Shown one piece after another: positions 35,266-47,560 of a DNA stretch of 64,000 nt. The notes under the pieces were generated by a model. It saw only the letters and a list, made by a program, of their open reading frames with translations, searched no databases and was not told where the DNA came from. The translations under genes and the position numbers were made by a program. The stretch comes from Anas platyrhynchos (lineage: Eukaryota; Chordata; Aves; Anseriformes; Anatidae). Location: positions 8,407,001 to 8,471,000 of the forward strand of contig NC_092611.1 of the NCBI RefSeq assembly GCF_047663525.1, in the 5' to 3' direction. The stretch's first letter is position 1; each line of letters begins with the position of its first letter.

Positions 35266-37555
35266 ATCCTCATCAAGGGCAGCCAGAGCTATTAGATGGG
35301 CACAGATCAACCTGCAAAGGAAAGAGAGGTGGGGGAGACCTCAAGAGCGAGAGGGAAGTCTACAGGAAAAGGAGCTCATGGCTGATAATCGTTATTTGTA
35401 TTACAGGAGTGCTCCAGCCTAAGGTTTCACTGGAGCAGTGCAGCACAGAAGTCTCTGCCCTGCCAAGCTCCTGGTTCAGATGGGTGAGATGTGTGAAGGA
35501 AGAGCTGCACGGAGGCAGGGGCTGGAGCACGCTGGTGAGCCTGGACAATCAGCAGAATCCACAGCTCGGTTCAGCCCTGATGCTTCTGCTCCTGGCTGAA
35601 GCTTATCCTCAGCTATCTGCCTCCAGGAGCAGAGCCGTTCTTCCTGTGCAATTACACATTGGAGTTAATAATTATCAGTTTAGAGGAGAGGTTTTCCTAT
35701 GTCTCTGTTTCCCTGCTATTTGCACTCCCCTAACAAACACACACACCGGTGTCCAGAACCGAATCCATTAGAGGGAAAACTCCACAAATCTGTATGAAAC
35801 GACAGCTCCTGACAAAATGAAAGCAAGTATCTGGTTCAGATCTGCACTTAAAACAATCCAGAGACCTATTAGTATTCATCCCGCATGATCCAGATGGAGT
35901 AATAGCGGCTCTATGAATAAAATTAAAATCAGAGAGCTGATGCTGCCTCGCACTTAGGAAGATGCTGCCGAGTGAAGACCACATTACAAGTGTGATGACT
36001 ACTGCTTCAGTGAAAGGCTTGGCCCTCCGTCCCTTTGGGTAGCCACTTGTTTTAGGAATGTCTCTTTGCTCACCACCTCTCAAGGGGAGCGGTGAGCATA
36101 CCACTGGCTTGAGCCTGGGTCTGATGGGGTACCACACCACTCAACGACTCAAAGGAAATGGAGAATTTATGGCTGTGCTGTGCCTGGCAGCCACGGGGCT
36201 CCAGGGAGCAGGGTGAAAGACTGCAGCAGCAACACGACCTCCTCGGCATCGCCTCTCCCTGAAGGATGCAGGTTGAAGCTTAATCCTGGCAGTCCCAGCA
36301 GCCTGCAGAGAGCATGTGGGGGACAACAGAAATCCTCTTTGAGCGGCAGGCGGGTGAAATCTATAATGTTTTTAACCAGGTTGCAAGTTTCAGGCTGTAG
36401 TTCATTAATTCAGAAAGATAAAATTGATATTCCCTCTCGCCCAGTCGATGGAATCGAAGGGTCTCTCTGTGTCTCCTAATGTGGCCATTGTATTCCAATA
36501 GCTCCAACTGCATCTGCAGCACTGGATCATTGTTTCCCTGAGAGATCTGTTGGAGAAGCCCATAACCAAACCACCTCCACCACTCCACACAAACCTCAGC
36601 CACCTGGATGTTATTTCTGTAGCCTTTCCATCTCCCTGCTTGACAGCCCACAGTGTTTCTAGCCTGTCCTCCGAGGAAACGAATCAGAGAGGAAACTGCT
36701 GTGCAAGGAGTCTCTACTTTGATTTTAACGACATGGTGGCTATGTTATTCAAAACACCTTTTTTTTGCCAAGAGTCCCTAAGCACTATTATTCATGGTTG
36801 CTTATGAAACCCCTCATTAGCTCAAGAGGCTAATTGTTGTTGTTGAAAAAATGAGCAGTGAATCTTCAGGTCTGGCGCTCTGCCATTGCAGGAACCTGTG
36901 CTTATTTATTGCAAGGCTTGACATCTTTTTCTTTTACAGTCAGAAAAATAATCCCCAACAAACCCACATTTTCCCCCTATACTACCAATTGTCTTTTTGC
37001 CTTTCCTCCCCTCGCCCCCCCTCCTTTTCTTTTCATGATTTTAATGCACAAGAACATTTAGGATTGCCAGTGGATCCAAACCTGTGCTTTGTGACTCATT
37101 TCAGATAAACTCTTCTGGACAATAGCAAGATTACCTCTAAAGTGCCAATACCGGGGAAATAAAATTTCTATATCAAAGGATTCTTCAAACCAACAGAGGT
37201 GCAAGAAGCTCCAGTAACTGGAATACGAATTTAGATAAAATAACAAAATGACAGACGTAAGAAGCATGTAATGGTGTATTCCAGACCGAATGCCCATCAC
37301 TGCAGCTGCTGGCCCTAAGACCAAAGCCAGGCACTGGCCTTTCAGCTCAAGCAGTCAAAACTCACTGGTATTCTGCTGAAAGAGCATCCTCGGGTGAAAT
37401 TTCTATTCTGTCAGCAGTGCATAGCTGGCTTTTATCTGTGCTCTACGTGTCTTTGCATGAAGACATTTTTGATTCTTCAGAACTGACGTGAGAAATCATG
37501 ACAACACTAATGTAGAAAGATGTAAAGCAAAATCCCCAAACTCCCAAACACCTCA

Positions 37556-37612
37556 GTTGTTGTCTCTATTCTACAGATAGGTGAATGGGAAAATCTGCGG
37601 ACATGTGGCCTA
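37556..37612 (-). mobile_element. Possible MIR fragment
   Basis: TTGTCTCTATTCTACAGATA followed by GGTGAATGGG resembles the antisense MIR core that reads ATCCCCATTTTACAGATG and then AGGAAACTG. The match is limited to about 35 bases, so it could be chance. Confidence 0.35.
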
Positions 37613-40472
37613 CTAGAATAGAAGGTAATAGGAATACAACAATGCAACGCCTTAGCCCTGTGATCCTCACAAGCTCATCCCACGCAGTTGAAAAAGGCAG
37701 AAAAACTCTCAGGTTTTACTGGAATGGACAAAGTTCTTGTTTCTGGCATGTTTCTTAGAGTATTTCTAGAGGAATATGCCCTTTGTTGAGTCTTCTCTTA
37801 CTTTCTTTCATTGTTACTTGTGATAAAACCATTGAAAAAATTTGAGTAGCAAAGAACATGGTGGCCATAACTTGGCTGTTATTCCTTCCCCGTTTCAATA
37901 TCTCAGTTGTTTTCCTCGTTTGAAAAATGCCATCCAGCTCCATCCATGCAATATGTGATGGGGCGGATCCCTTACATCCCCCAGTCAGCTAAGCCTTGCA
38001 TCGCAAGAAGGCATCACTTTGGGGTCAGAAGGGGCAGTCAGCCCTGTACTAGTTAATAAATTGTCCCTCCTTTCTGGCTGCTAGGAGAAATGAGGCTTCA
38101 GTTGGGAGGAAATTATTTTGCGGGTATTGTTTTGCTAACAATAGCAATTCCTGCTTCTGAGAATGCTATTTTGCTTAATACCTTTTTCTGTAGAGTGGTA
38201 ACATGTGACAGAGTAATAGCCCTGGGAGCAGTACGAAGGGTTCGGGTTTGTGACAAGAAAAACAGACAACTGCTTCCACCAGAAAAGAAAGAGAAAATAA
38301 ATGCAAAGAAAATAAGTGTTCCACATAAGAATCCCCTGACAACATAAGGTTTTAATCTTCAGGATTAAATGCTGTTTTGATTCTTTACCGCACAATAAAT
38401 GTATTTATAGGGGAAAAGGTGCCTATTTTGTTCTCCGGAAAGAGAAAAGGTAGCCAGGCCTAACCAATGCACTGCTTGTTTGAAATAAAATGCAAGTGCG
38501 TTTTGAAAAGGAGAAGTTTTCTGTCAGAGGAGGAATTAGAAGCAAACCCCACAGATTGGGACAGGACTGGAGCGGATGGCCCAGGGAACACCCAGGCTCA
38601 CTGCAGCTGACCTGCCAGCCCGGCGTGTGGGAAGGGGAGCAGAGCAGTTCCCGGTGCCTTGTGTCAGCTTTCTGCTCGTATGGGTGTTGATGAGACCGCT
38701 CAGAGTGCACAAGCACTGAAAATTAACTGACAATACAGCGGGAGGCAGGACACCGGCAGCTGGTGCTGCAGCAGGCAAGGCAGAGGCTGTTCTGACCAAG
38801 GCAGGGAGGCTCCCCAGGCAGTCGCAGTCTTCACTTCCTGAAGAAACTCTTACTTGATGAGTTCATGTGCAGGCCTGAGCTTGCTAAAAGGCTACAAGAA
38901 GTTTGTCCTTCCTCATACGGGCATGGAAGCAGAGGCAGATGGAGCAGCAGGCACAGGGCTTCTGTGGGAGGCCTATCACGATGAAGACACAGCCTGATGC
39001 CCTTAAAAATGACTTCCAAAAATGGTCCAGTGACCCAAGAAATCTAATTATTTGTTAACGTTTTTTGTTAATTGTTTGTTTGGTTTCTTTTTACAGAAAG
39101 CATGGCTGTATTCTCGGCACAAAGTGTTTACGCTGATGAATTATTCAAATTCTGTAAAACTAGACATCATTATTCTCATGTGAGATAAAGGAGCAGTTGC
39201 ACATATACATGGATGTAGATATAATACAGGCTTTAAAAAGAAGTACAATTATTGGTATTCTCCACCCAAGAAAAAAAAAAAAGACAAAATGCTCTTTTTT
39301 TTCTTTTATTTATAAGAAAAGAAACAAATACCAAGCCCTGCCACACATGCTTACGATAGGACGCTGGTGTGCCCTGCATAGTCCTCTGATGATAACTGAC
39401 CCCTTGCCCACCTGCATCAGCAACCATAAATAACGAACCCATGTGAGCAGTCTCAGAGAGGAGATACAACCCTATGGAAGCTGTGGAGGGAGAAGGGAAG
39501 GAACTGCCCCAAGCTTTCCTGCTTCTCTTGGCTCTTCCACCAGGCTGAACTGAGGCTTTTTCTCCCTCTTCCTTCACGAGCAACCTTACCACAGTAAGCC
39601 CACATGCACATCTGCAGCTCCCTTAGCAACCTGACAGCTACGGGCATGTGCAGCACCACAAGCAAAGCACCTCTGACAATAAACCAGCACAGAATACCTG
39701 CGGCCTGTGGAACCCCACAGAGACAAGCCAGTGCTTGTTGTTGCAGTGCCACCAGCACCGTTAATTGAGCAAGCTACAGCTGACAGCCACAGTGCCCAGA
39801 GCATTCCTGTGAAAGCAAACCTGCACGACTGCAGGGAGCAAAGCTCCCACTCCCCCCTCCAAAAAAAATTAAATAAAATAAAACACTTACAGCCTCCCAT
39901 TTAAACCTCTCAATTAGCCAGGCTGCTCGTCAGAGGGCTAAGCTTCATAATAAAAAGAAAATAACAAGAGACTTCTAACAGTGCATGATAAAAAGAGTGC
40001 AAAGCAAAGAGCTTATTTAAAAAAAAAAATGTAAGAAATCTTTTAGCTGATGTCCTTTTCCCCTCTCCAGAGGAGTGATGGAGGGGGCTTGTGTTCTTAT
40101 TGATCTGACCTGCAACACCCCTAGCATAGCTTGTTAAAAAAAAGAAAAACAATGTTTAGCAACACAACATCTTGTTAACTTGGTAAGCCAGGGTAGCCTT
40201 CCTGCTTCTCAGCAATCATTCAGGCATTGCCTGCTTAAAAAGAGCCGAACAGTATTGCTCTTAATAGGGTTATTAATAACTGTCACATTCCAAGAAGGTG
40301 AAATAATGTGTTTTCTTTCTTTCATAGATTAAAGCAAACCTGTAGGGAATTGTCTGAGTCCACCTGCCCCCACCCTTTGTATCCTTAAGCCAGTGTGGAA
40401 GAACAGTGAAGCGAGTCCACCAGCAAAAATGCTTCATCAACGTGATATATTTAAAGGGAAATATCAGCCAAG

Positions 40473-40592
40473 AACCTAAACCTAACCCTAACCCAAAACC
40501 TAACCCTAAGCCTAACCGTAACCCTAACCCTATCCCAACCCTAACCCTAATTCCTAACCCGTAACACTAACCCTAATACCGTAGGGTTAGTG
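40473..40592. repeat. Degenerate interstitial telomeric repeat
   Basis: About 105 bp of CCCTAA-type hexamers in C-rich orientation (40473-40577), followed by one short G-rich return (TAGGGTTAG). Six units are exact CCCTAA. The others carry single changes such as CCTAAG, CCGTAA, CCCTAT and CCCAAA. It is clearly an old interstitial copy of vertebrate telomere sequence. The order, C-rich then G-rich, is opposite to that of a head-to-head telomere fusion, so it more likely arose by insertion at a break repaired with telomerase or telomeric DNA, followed by decay. Confidence 0.92.
40565..40592. repeat. Perfect 11-bp inverted repeat in telomeric array
   Basis: CACTAACCCTA (40565-40575) and TAGGGTTAGTG (40582-40592) are perfect inverse complements separated by six bases (ATACCG). 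The arms extend beyond the TTAGGG unit to include matching C/G and A/T flanks. It can form a hairpin with 11 pairs at the end of the interstitial telomeric repeat, directly beside the A/T tract. Confidence 0.9.
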
Positions 40593-40593
40593 C

Positions 40594-40625
40594 TATATAT
40601 AATATAATATATATATATATATAAT

Positions 40626-40656
<31 letters not shown>

Positions 40657-40659
40657 ATA
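40594..40659. repeat. 66-bp pure A/T (AT)n tract
   Basis: Only A and T for 66 bases, mostly alternating AT, with AATAATAT-type interruptions near both ends and AATT near the middle. It is largely self-complementary and could extrude as a cruciform. It is the longest dinucleotide repeat in the window and begins one base after the inverted repeat. Confidence 0.95.
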
Positions 40660-41273
40660 CCTGCTTCTCCAGCAGGTCAACAGACTTTGAGGCTCAGAGC
40701 ACCCTGCCTCTCCTGGGGGAGCTGTAGGAGCACGCCTCCCTGCCTAGCTACCACAAACAGCAGGCTGACAGACTGCCATCATTCTAGCCTTATCATTAGA
40801 TTTTAAAACCACTGGCAGGTCCTCAAGGTTTTGATCACAGGCATCAGCAGGGAAATCACAGTCTGTAATTGCGTTAGCCATTTGGGATGGCCGCACTGAA
40901 TTGCCTCAGCCAGAACCCACAGTTTCAGAAGAGACTCGAGGCTTGCTCTGTGGCAACAAGCACTGTTTAATGATGCCTCAACTTTTGCTCTGAAAAATGT
41001 GCTTGTGGCTTTATTGTAGTTACAGCTTTAGACCTAAATATAACTAAAAGCCAGGGGGAGGAGAGTTGTTTAAGATTGTTTGACTGCAGGCAAAAATCTC
41101 AATCCCTACATGTTAATTTAAAGTTTGAGGTTTTTCTTTGGATGCTGCTGAGATAGACATAGCTATGAGTAAATATGTCAAAATAATCTATCAAGGGGAA
41201 ATCTGGTCCCTGAGCTGTTCAATGAAAGAGGTAAATTACACAAAGATTATTACTTGATTTCCAAAATATATTC

Positions 41274-41291
41274 AAAAAAAAAAAAAAAAAA
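41274..41291. repeat. Poly(A) tract (A18)
   Basis: Eighteen consecutive A followed by a purine-rich flank. No retroposed unit is recognised upstream. Confidence 0.9.
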
Positions 41292-41414
41292 GAGATAAAG
41301 AGAAGAATAGGACAAGCGACAAGCTTTGGGGCTCTTTAATAACTTTTAGACAGATTCCATCCCTTTTTTTTTGCTTTGAAATCAGCAAGATTTGGACACA
41401 TTCATTACTAACTG

Positions 41415-41446
41415 CAGTTCCCAACCTTTTTCAGCCTAGTTCAAAC
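41415..41446. mobile_element. Possible hAT-type terminal fragment
   Basis: CAGTTCCCAACCTTTTTCAG followed by CCTAGTTC resembles the end of hAT (Charlie-type) elements reading CAGTGGTTCCCAACCTTTTT and a GGC-rich continuation. Only about 30 bases match and no internal part or opposite terminus was found. Confidence 0.28.
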
Positions 41447-41687
41447 TAATGTGGAGCTACAAGGCTGATTTGGAGCTCTGAATTACACCGGAGCCTGACT
41501 GTCTTTCATCTCTATCACTGCCACTGTTGCCAGATGACTGCGTGCTGCAAAGTGCTTACATCTTCCTTCAAGACTCCAGCTCCTAGGTGGAAGTAAGCAT
41601 GGAAGAAAGCTGTTGTTGCTGCTGCACAGAAAAGCTTGAGAAATAAGACCCAGCTGTACCCAATAAACTCGGACAAGAAGGTTGGGG

Positions 41688-41711
41688 AAACAAACAAACA
41701 AACAAACAAAA
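41688..41711. repeat. (CAAA)n microsatellite
   Basis: About six tandem tetranucleotide units of CAAA, followed by related A-rich sequence to 41721. Confidence 0.85.
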
Positions 41712-44700
41712 ACAGACAAAACCTTCAGCATTTAATTGAAAAGCAAACAAAGGTATTTCTTCAGTGGTGGAAAACTACTTCATGGTTTTCATTGGAAGGA
41801 GGCTGCTGAGATGACTTTGCAGACGAGGTTGCCACAAACGGGGGAAGGAATTGTCACAACACGCAGAAGCCCGGTGCAGATCTGGCCCACGCACCCACAC
41901 GTACACACGCAGATGCAGAGCACAGGAGCCAAGGATCTCAGCAGTACCTGTCCCAGACTGTGTCAGTCAAAGGGCTGGGGGTCTGTGAGCTCAGCCTGGG
42001 AGCTGGACTGGCCCCAATCCCCAGGGCACGCTGCACGCACCCGCCTGCTGCTCCAGCCCCTGGGCTTCATCCTTCTAAGTGCTCTGAGTCTAAATCACCT
42101 TGCGCTTGGAAAGCCTGGGTAAAAGTTGACCACCGTGCTAGAAGGCTGTTGTTCACTAGTAGAAGCGCTGCATTAATCCATGCAATAAAGAAAAAACTTG
42201 TCTTAAAAAAAAAAATCAAAAATATTAAAAAGCCTAACTGAATAGTATTCCCCTTGAGGCTTATCAATGCTTCATTTTCCATCGCAAAAATAACATACTG
42301 TAAAAGACTGATTAGTCAACTGATAATTGAGTTCTTAAATGTCAAAAACAATATAGTATGAATATTCAACAGATCATGACACTGAAACTTACCTGTTCAA
42401 TCAACAGTGACTAACATTTTTTTTATTCCCATTGTTCTTTTCCAGATATTATGTTAATTTGACTTTTCTGAGGTACTGAACAAGGTTCTCTTAAAACATG
42501 TCGTCTTGCAGGTTAATGTATAACGGGCTGCTTAAAAGAAAACTGTTTGGAAGTCGTGCCTGATTTATATCCCTTTGCATTAGCTTCATCTCACAGTTCA
42601 GGTAAAGGGGCAATTGAAACAAAATTGTGTTGAAACAGATATAGTTAATATTTCAGCTTCCAAGAAGGAGAAAATTCAGCATGTAGTTTGAAAAAAAATG
42701 TGATATTTTCCTGCTGTTTGAGGTTAAATGCAGCCCAAGGTTCAAAGTCACAACACATTTCAGACATCATTTAATTTAACAGGGGAAAACACAGGCCAAA
42801 TTTAATTAAAGGATGTATCTGTGGTTTTTAAATGAATGCAGTGTTATCAGAGCAGCCCAAACAGCCGGGTGCTCCTCTTCGGGCAGGAGAGCTGGGTGGG
42901 AAGCTGCAGGAGCCAACGCTTTGCCCATGTCCTCTTAAAACCCCAGTCTGCCACACGCTGCAAGCAGCACTGCAAGCCTGGCGGTCCCAGGCTGTGGCAG
43001 CAGGAGACATGGAGCTGCTGCAGGTCCTCCTGCATGCCAGAGAATGAGCTACAGGAGACACCGACCATCATCCCAGTACTTCTGCTGTCTCCTAGCTGCC
43101 TGAGATATGGTCTCCTCTGTGTGCCAAATACCCAAAAGGAGCACATGCTCCTCTTGAAATTAATTTATATTTTTAAATAATTTGAAATTAATGTGGACAA
43201 GGTCCTCAGTGGTGGACTGTACAGAAACACCTTTGCATTATCTGGAGATAATAAAGTGGCAGGCTCAGTCTCTCCTCTCATTGTTTGTCTCCATTGTTTC
43301 ATTTTATATTATTCCGCTGTTCAAAATCTAAATGTATTTATCTATTCCCTTCATCTTTCTCTCTTCAGATTTTCTTTGCAGTTTAGCTTCAAAGAACATA
43401 CCTTCCAGGAAAGAATATTTCTGGAAATAGCAGAGGAGCTCAAGGATCGTTGCAGTCATGCCACAGGGCACCATTAAATAAAGCAACCTTCTCTGTCGTC
43501 ATAATCATGATGGAATGACTTGGAAGGAAAACAAACCACAGCTGTAGATGCAGTAGCTGCAAGCACCAAATCTCCAAAGACATCTTCAAAATAAGGGCAG
43601 ATATATCACAGCAAGGAACAAAACGCCTCAGTACTTGTTTGGGACCATTTGTTTTGCCGAGCCCCTGCAGGTGGTCATTGTGCTGCTCGGGATAATTTGC
43701 GTCGCTCTCAGCTGCTGAGGACAGAAACCCAACACCCAGACCCTGCTCCAGCACAGCAAACAGCCACACGTTTAAAGACTGAAGGATTACATCTTCCTAA
43801 GCATGTTTTTAATTAACACACAAATGTGTCATCCTAAAAGGGAGCTCAGAAGCCTGGCTCTCAGTTACCCCAAACCAGATTTATGGGCTGTATGTGAAGT
43901 GGTTAGCAAAGACATTTAAAAACAATTAGGCTCTTGGAGAGGCAGATTCAAGCAGCCCAGACTGCTCTCATTATGCTGGAGAACGGGAAAATAAAGCCAT
44001 TAGGCTCACCAGACAACTAGGTTATTTGTACTATTTTTTTTAATGATTAGTTTCCTTAATAATGCCTTCTGCCTGCAGTGGGAGAAACTCTCTTGCGCGC
44101 TCTTGCACACCAAGTCACTGATGGATGACGCTCCCATGTGACCAACCAAATCCGATTTTAATGTTTCATGATGCTATTGAAATGAATAAAAAGGCAATTA
44201 TCACTTTCCTTCAGCAAAGCATCAGATGCTGTTGAACGCTGAGGTGCTGCCAGGAGCAGGGGCCCGGAGGGAAGGCAGAGGCAGTCAGTGGGATCGGGGT
44301 GCTGCAGCCCTTGCTGCTCTCCCAGGAGTGCCTGCAGCCTAAATGACGACTCACTTTGCTTTTGAGGAAGGTCCAGCCACCTAGCATCATTTCTGACGTG
44401 TTTTCTACACTTTTGCTTCACGTTTTGCCTTCAAACTTCCTCTACAGATCACTGCCTGGATTTTCAACTAGTTTTCCAGAGACCCCAGCATACCAAGGCT
44501 AGGTGGCCTGAAGGTTGGGACACATGGCTCCAAAGCCGACTGCATTACCCTTGAAAGCCAGCCCTGTTCGGATTTCTTTGTTGCAGACCATCACGCTTGA
44601 CTTGTCCCCAATAGCTCAGCCAAGTTCAAGCTCGTTTGTACCCTGTGCTGCACAAGCAGGACATGAGAAAGTCCTTGACCCAGAACAGCACAGAGGGGAG

Positions 44701-46950
44701 CTTGCAAGAGCCTTCTCCTTGCAAAGTGCTTTTCTGTCGCTAGCATTTCACTTTAGAAAATCAGAAAATAACTTGCAGCATGCAATTCAAGACAAAATGA
44801 TTTTTCCTTTGTAAGGAAAACTTTTCTTCACACAGGGAGAATTTCATGTATATGAGATATCATCCAAAATTTCAATGTTCTAGGAAAAGAAGAACGCAAG
44901 AAGCTTGGAGCATTTTTCCCCCACAGCTCTCATTAAGCCTTACCTAGTCACACAGGTACATCTAAGTCTGAGTCAGGTCCATGCTCCAGCTGCCCTCAGC
45001 ATCCTGCAAACATAATTCATAAGCTCTCCAGCAAGCTGAAAGCTATGGGCAGGGAGTCCCACCTCCCAGAGCCCCAGCCCCAGCCCTTTCCCACCCAAAT
45101 TGTTCTCCTCCACTGCCTGCTCTGCTGCACATTCATGGAGCTGGGCTCCACAGCCCACGGGCACGGTGCTGTGCGTGTCTGGGTGGTGACTTTGCTACGG
45201 CAGGGACTGATTTCAGGAGCCATTACAGTGTCTTGTATGTCAAAGCCCTCCTGAGCAGCTTCCTCTGATGTGAGCCAGAAACTGCTGGGGGCGGGGGCAG
45301 TCTTTTTTAACGCCATCATTTTAGAAAATCCATCTATAGAAATAGAATTCAAAATACTGTTAAAAGAGCATTAATATTCCATCTGAGAGAAGTCAGAAAT
45401 TCAGGGGAATTTCTTTCCCCTCTTTTCAGGTCTGCCATCTCTTACAGCGTTCTGCACATTGTTATGGATATTGCCCTGCCACTCATTTAGTTCCAGGAGA
45501 TTTTAGGGAAAAGAGAGATGGACTTCTTTCTTCCATGCCAGGATGAGGAAAGGTGACCTCACACACACTTACATTAATCACCACCATGCCTTTCATTTGC
45601 TGCCCGGACCAGTATCCATAATTATACTAACATATATTTCACGAGTACAATGAGAAAGTGTTTCAGAGCAACAGAGCTCCAACAGGGAAAAATTAACCGC
45701 CTTCCTTGTGCTGAGACATAATGGTTGTTTATTCCTCCTGGTGGCACAGTAATTCTCAGCAGAACTGCCCTGAGAACAGAAGTAATATATAGTGTGAGTA
45801 AGGGGTGGCAGAATCCGTCCCACAAATACGAGCTATTAAGTTAATTCCTTTCCCTTCCTTATTCAGGCTCTGCAATGACAGCCGGATATTTTACCAGGCT
45901 TCCTTCCAGCCCGCAGTAGCTGCAGGAAAAGCAGGACTTTGGCTGGCTTGTGCTCCAAATATTCCTGTTTCTTTGCTCTTGCACCTCTAAAGGCTGCCGC
46001 CAGTGACAGACAAGTCTCATTACAGAAACATTTGGTATTTTGCTCTTCTCCAGGATGCTTCTGTCACCCAAAAGAATCCCCAGGCTCCAGGCACACACAC
46101 AACCTAAACAAATAAAAGACAACTGCATCTATATGCAACTCCATGGCTGTTTCCATGGGTCACCCTTGGAATTGGGAGCTGGCCTCTTTGCAAATACCTG
46201 TGAACTTCATCAGTGTGCTGTCTGGTCCTTGCATTACTCTTGAGTGAAAATCTCTAAAAACCACTGGGTAACGATCATGTGCTAGGAAGAAGTTCTATAC
46301 ACTCATCCATGAAGCATATTTCAATTACAAAGGCAATTGAAATTTTAATTAGTAACATCACAGAAGTGTTTCTAACTCAGTCAGCTATGTAAAAAACATA
46401 CAAATAAGAAAATGAAACCCTTCATCACTCCAACAGATACCACCTTAAAAGCCAGAAGAGGACAGACATTTTTATAAAAGCCTTATCAAGTCACACTGGT
46501 TTCTAAACTCTGTAGCAGAGAGTAACCCAATCAGTCTTGATTTTGATTGCCACTTATGCAAAGCTGCTCAGCTCTGGAAGGCTCGCAGTCTCGGGGCACC
46601 TGCAGGACCGGGGCTCGAGCAGCCTGTGAACCCCAAGAGCTGCACCAAGCCCCTTCCTGCCCTTTGAGAGATGCTCCCTCCCTTTAGTTCCCCACAAAAG
46701 TTGGCGCATCACACAGGGGAGCATCCAGGTTTGTGAGTGCTCTTGTTTGCGAGCACATCTCTCTTTTTTTTTTTTTTTGTCTGCTTTGATTTTGCTGGAT
46801 TTATTTATTTTGCCCGGATATTTCATTGATCGACTCACCCCAGGTTCTTTTCAACATTCTCTATTGACATAATGGGAGCTCTGCATTTGTTTTCGCCTTC
46901 CACAGGTCTGCACACTGCCACATTTGTACCACAGGAAGCAGAAAACTAGT

Positions 46951-47038
46951 TTAACATCTCATTTATTTCATAGATGAGAAAGTAATTCCCTGCTGAATGA
47001 TTGTCCTGAACCAACAATTCAGAAAGCAGGAATTTACA
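46951..47038 (-). mobile_element. Possible MIR relic
   Basis: ACATCTCATTTATTTCATAG followed by ATGAGAAAGTAATTCCC resembles antisense MIR (ATCTCATTTTACAGATGAG then AAACTGAGG). Further right, AAAGCAGGAATTTA could match the GCAGAGCTGGGATTTG part. Spacing is compatible with a decayed copy. Confidence 0.4.
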
Positions 47039-47099
47039 GTGCCTGCCAGAGACGGGAGTGCATTACTGTAGTGCTGTTATATAATGGAGCTGAAATATG

Positions 47100-47560
47100 T
47101 TTTTTTCCCCTCCTGTTAGCCTGAAGAGAAAAGCCATTAAATATGATTAAGGTTAAGAGATTGCTAAAATTACAAACAGCCGCCATTCAATTATTTTGCT
47201 CTATAAAATGCAACACAGATTGGAGTTATTTCTCCGAAATGTGTTTTTAGAAAATAACATAACACAACTAATGTGGTTTGATGTAGCAAATCAGGTTTCA
47301 GATACTTCTTGTAACGCAAAACTAAAAGGTTCATAATTTAACTCAAAGTTCGTAACTTAAAGTCATCAGGTGCTTGCTGCATAAGAAAGTGTGTGGGGGG
47401 GATCAATCCCGCCCCAACTAATATTCTGTGGAGTCATCTAAAGCTGGAGAGTCAATCAGTTTTAGCACCCATTAAAGAAAAAGACAGGAAAACGCAACAA
47501 CTTGGCATAACCGTCACACATTTTTTATGGAGAGTAAATCTCTTGAATAGTTTCTGTAAT
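47100..47560. promoter_or_regulatory. AT-rich enhancer-like block
   Basis: A long AT-rich, non-repetitive block with AATTATTTTGC, CTATAAAATGC, ACAACTAATGTGG and CATCAGGTGC-type motifs and no useful frame. It is typical of deeply conserved non-coding DNA. The TATAAAA at about 47212 could be a TATA element but nothing downstream supports a gene. Confidence 0.22.

Larger units (their letters stand above)
32720..40472. other. Non-coding stretch
   Basis: Mostly unique DNA. The longest frame of the window (35142-35771 plus, 209 codons from a GTG) begins in a CpG cluster and has no recognisable domain. AT-rich parts lie at about 34860-35100, 36360-36440 and 39020-39330. A minus-strand frame at 36361-36651 (96 codons, ending in a charged stretch) overlaps a likely non-coding element. 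A weak MIR-like fragment is listed separately. Confidence 0.5.
40677..46950. other. Non-coding stretch
   Basis: Unique DNA with low-complexity tracts (41274-41291, 41688-41711, 46764-46778) and a possible hAT fragment. The longest frames are about 128 codons and carry no domain. AT-rich parts lie at 42180-42480, 42600-42840, 45330-45420 and 46300-46560. Segment 45590-45830 is AT-rich, motif-dense and could be a conserved non-coding element. Confidence 0.5.

Noticed and set aside
39090..39190. An acceptor-like site followed by a short open segment starting MAVFSAQSVYADELF
   Set aside because: Only about 28 codons, no donor, no known protein, AT-rich surroundings. Probably chance.
40473..40592. 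Telomere-telomere fusion relic
   Set aside because: A head-to-head fusion would read TTAGGG repeats then CCCTAA repeats. Here the order is reversed and the G-rich side has just one unit.
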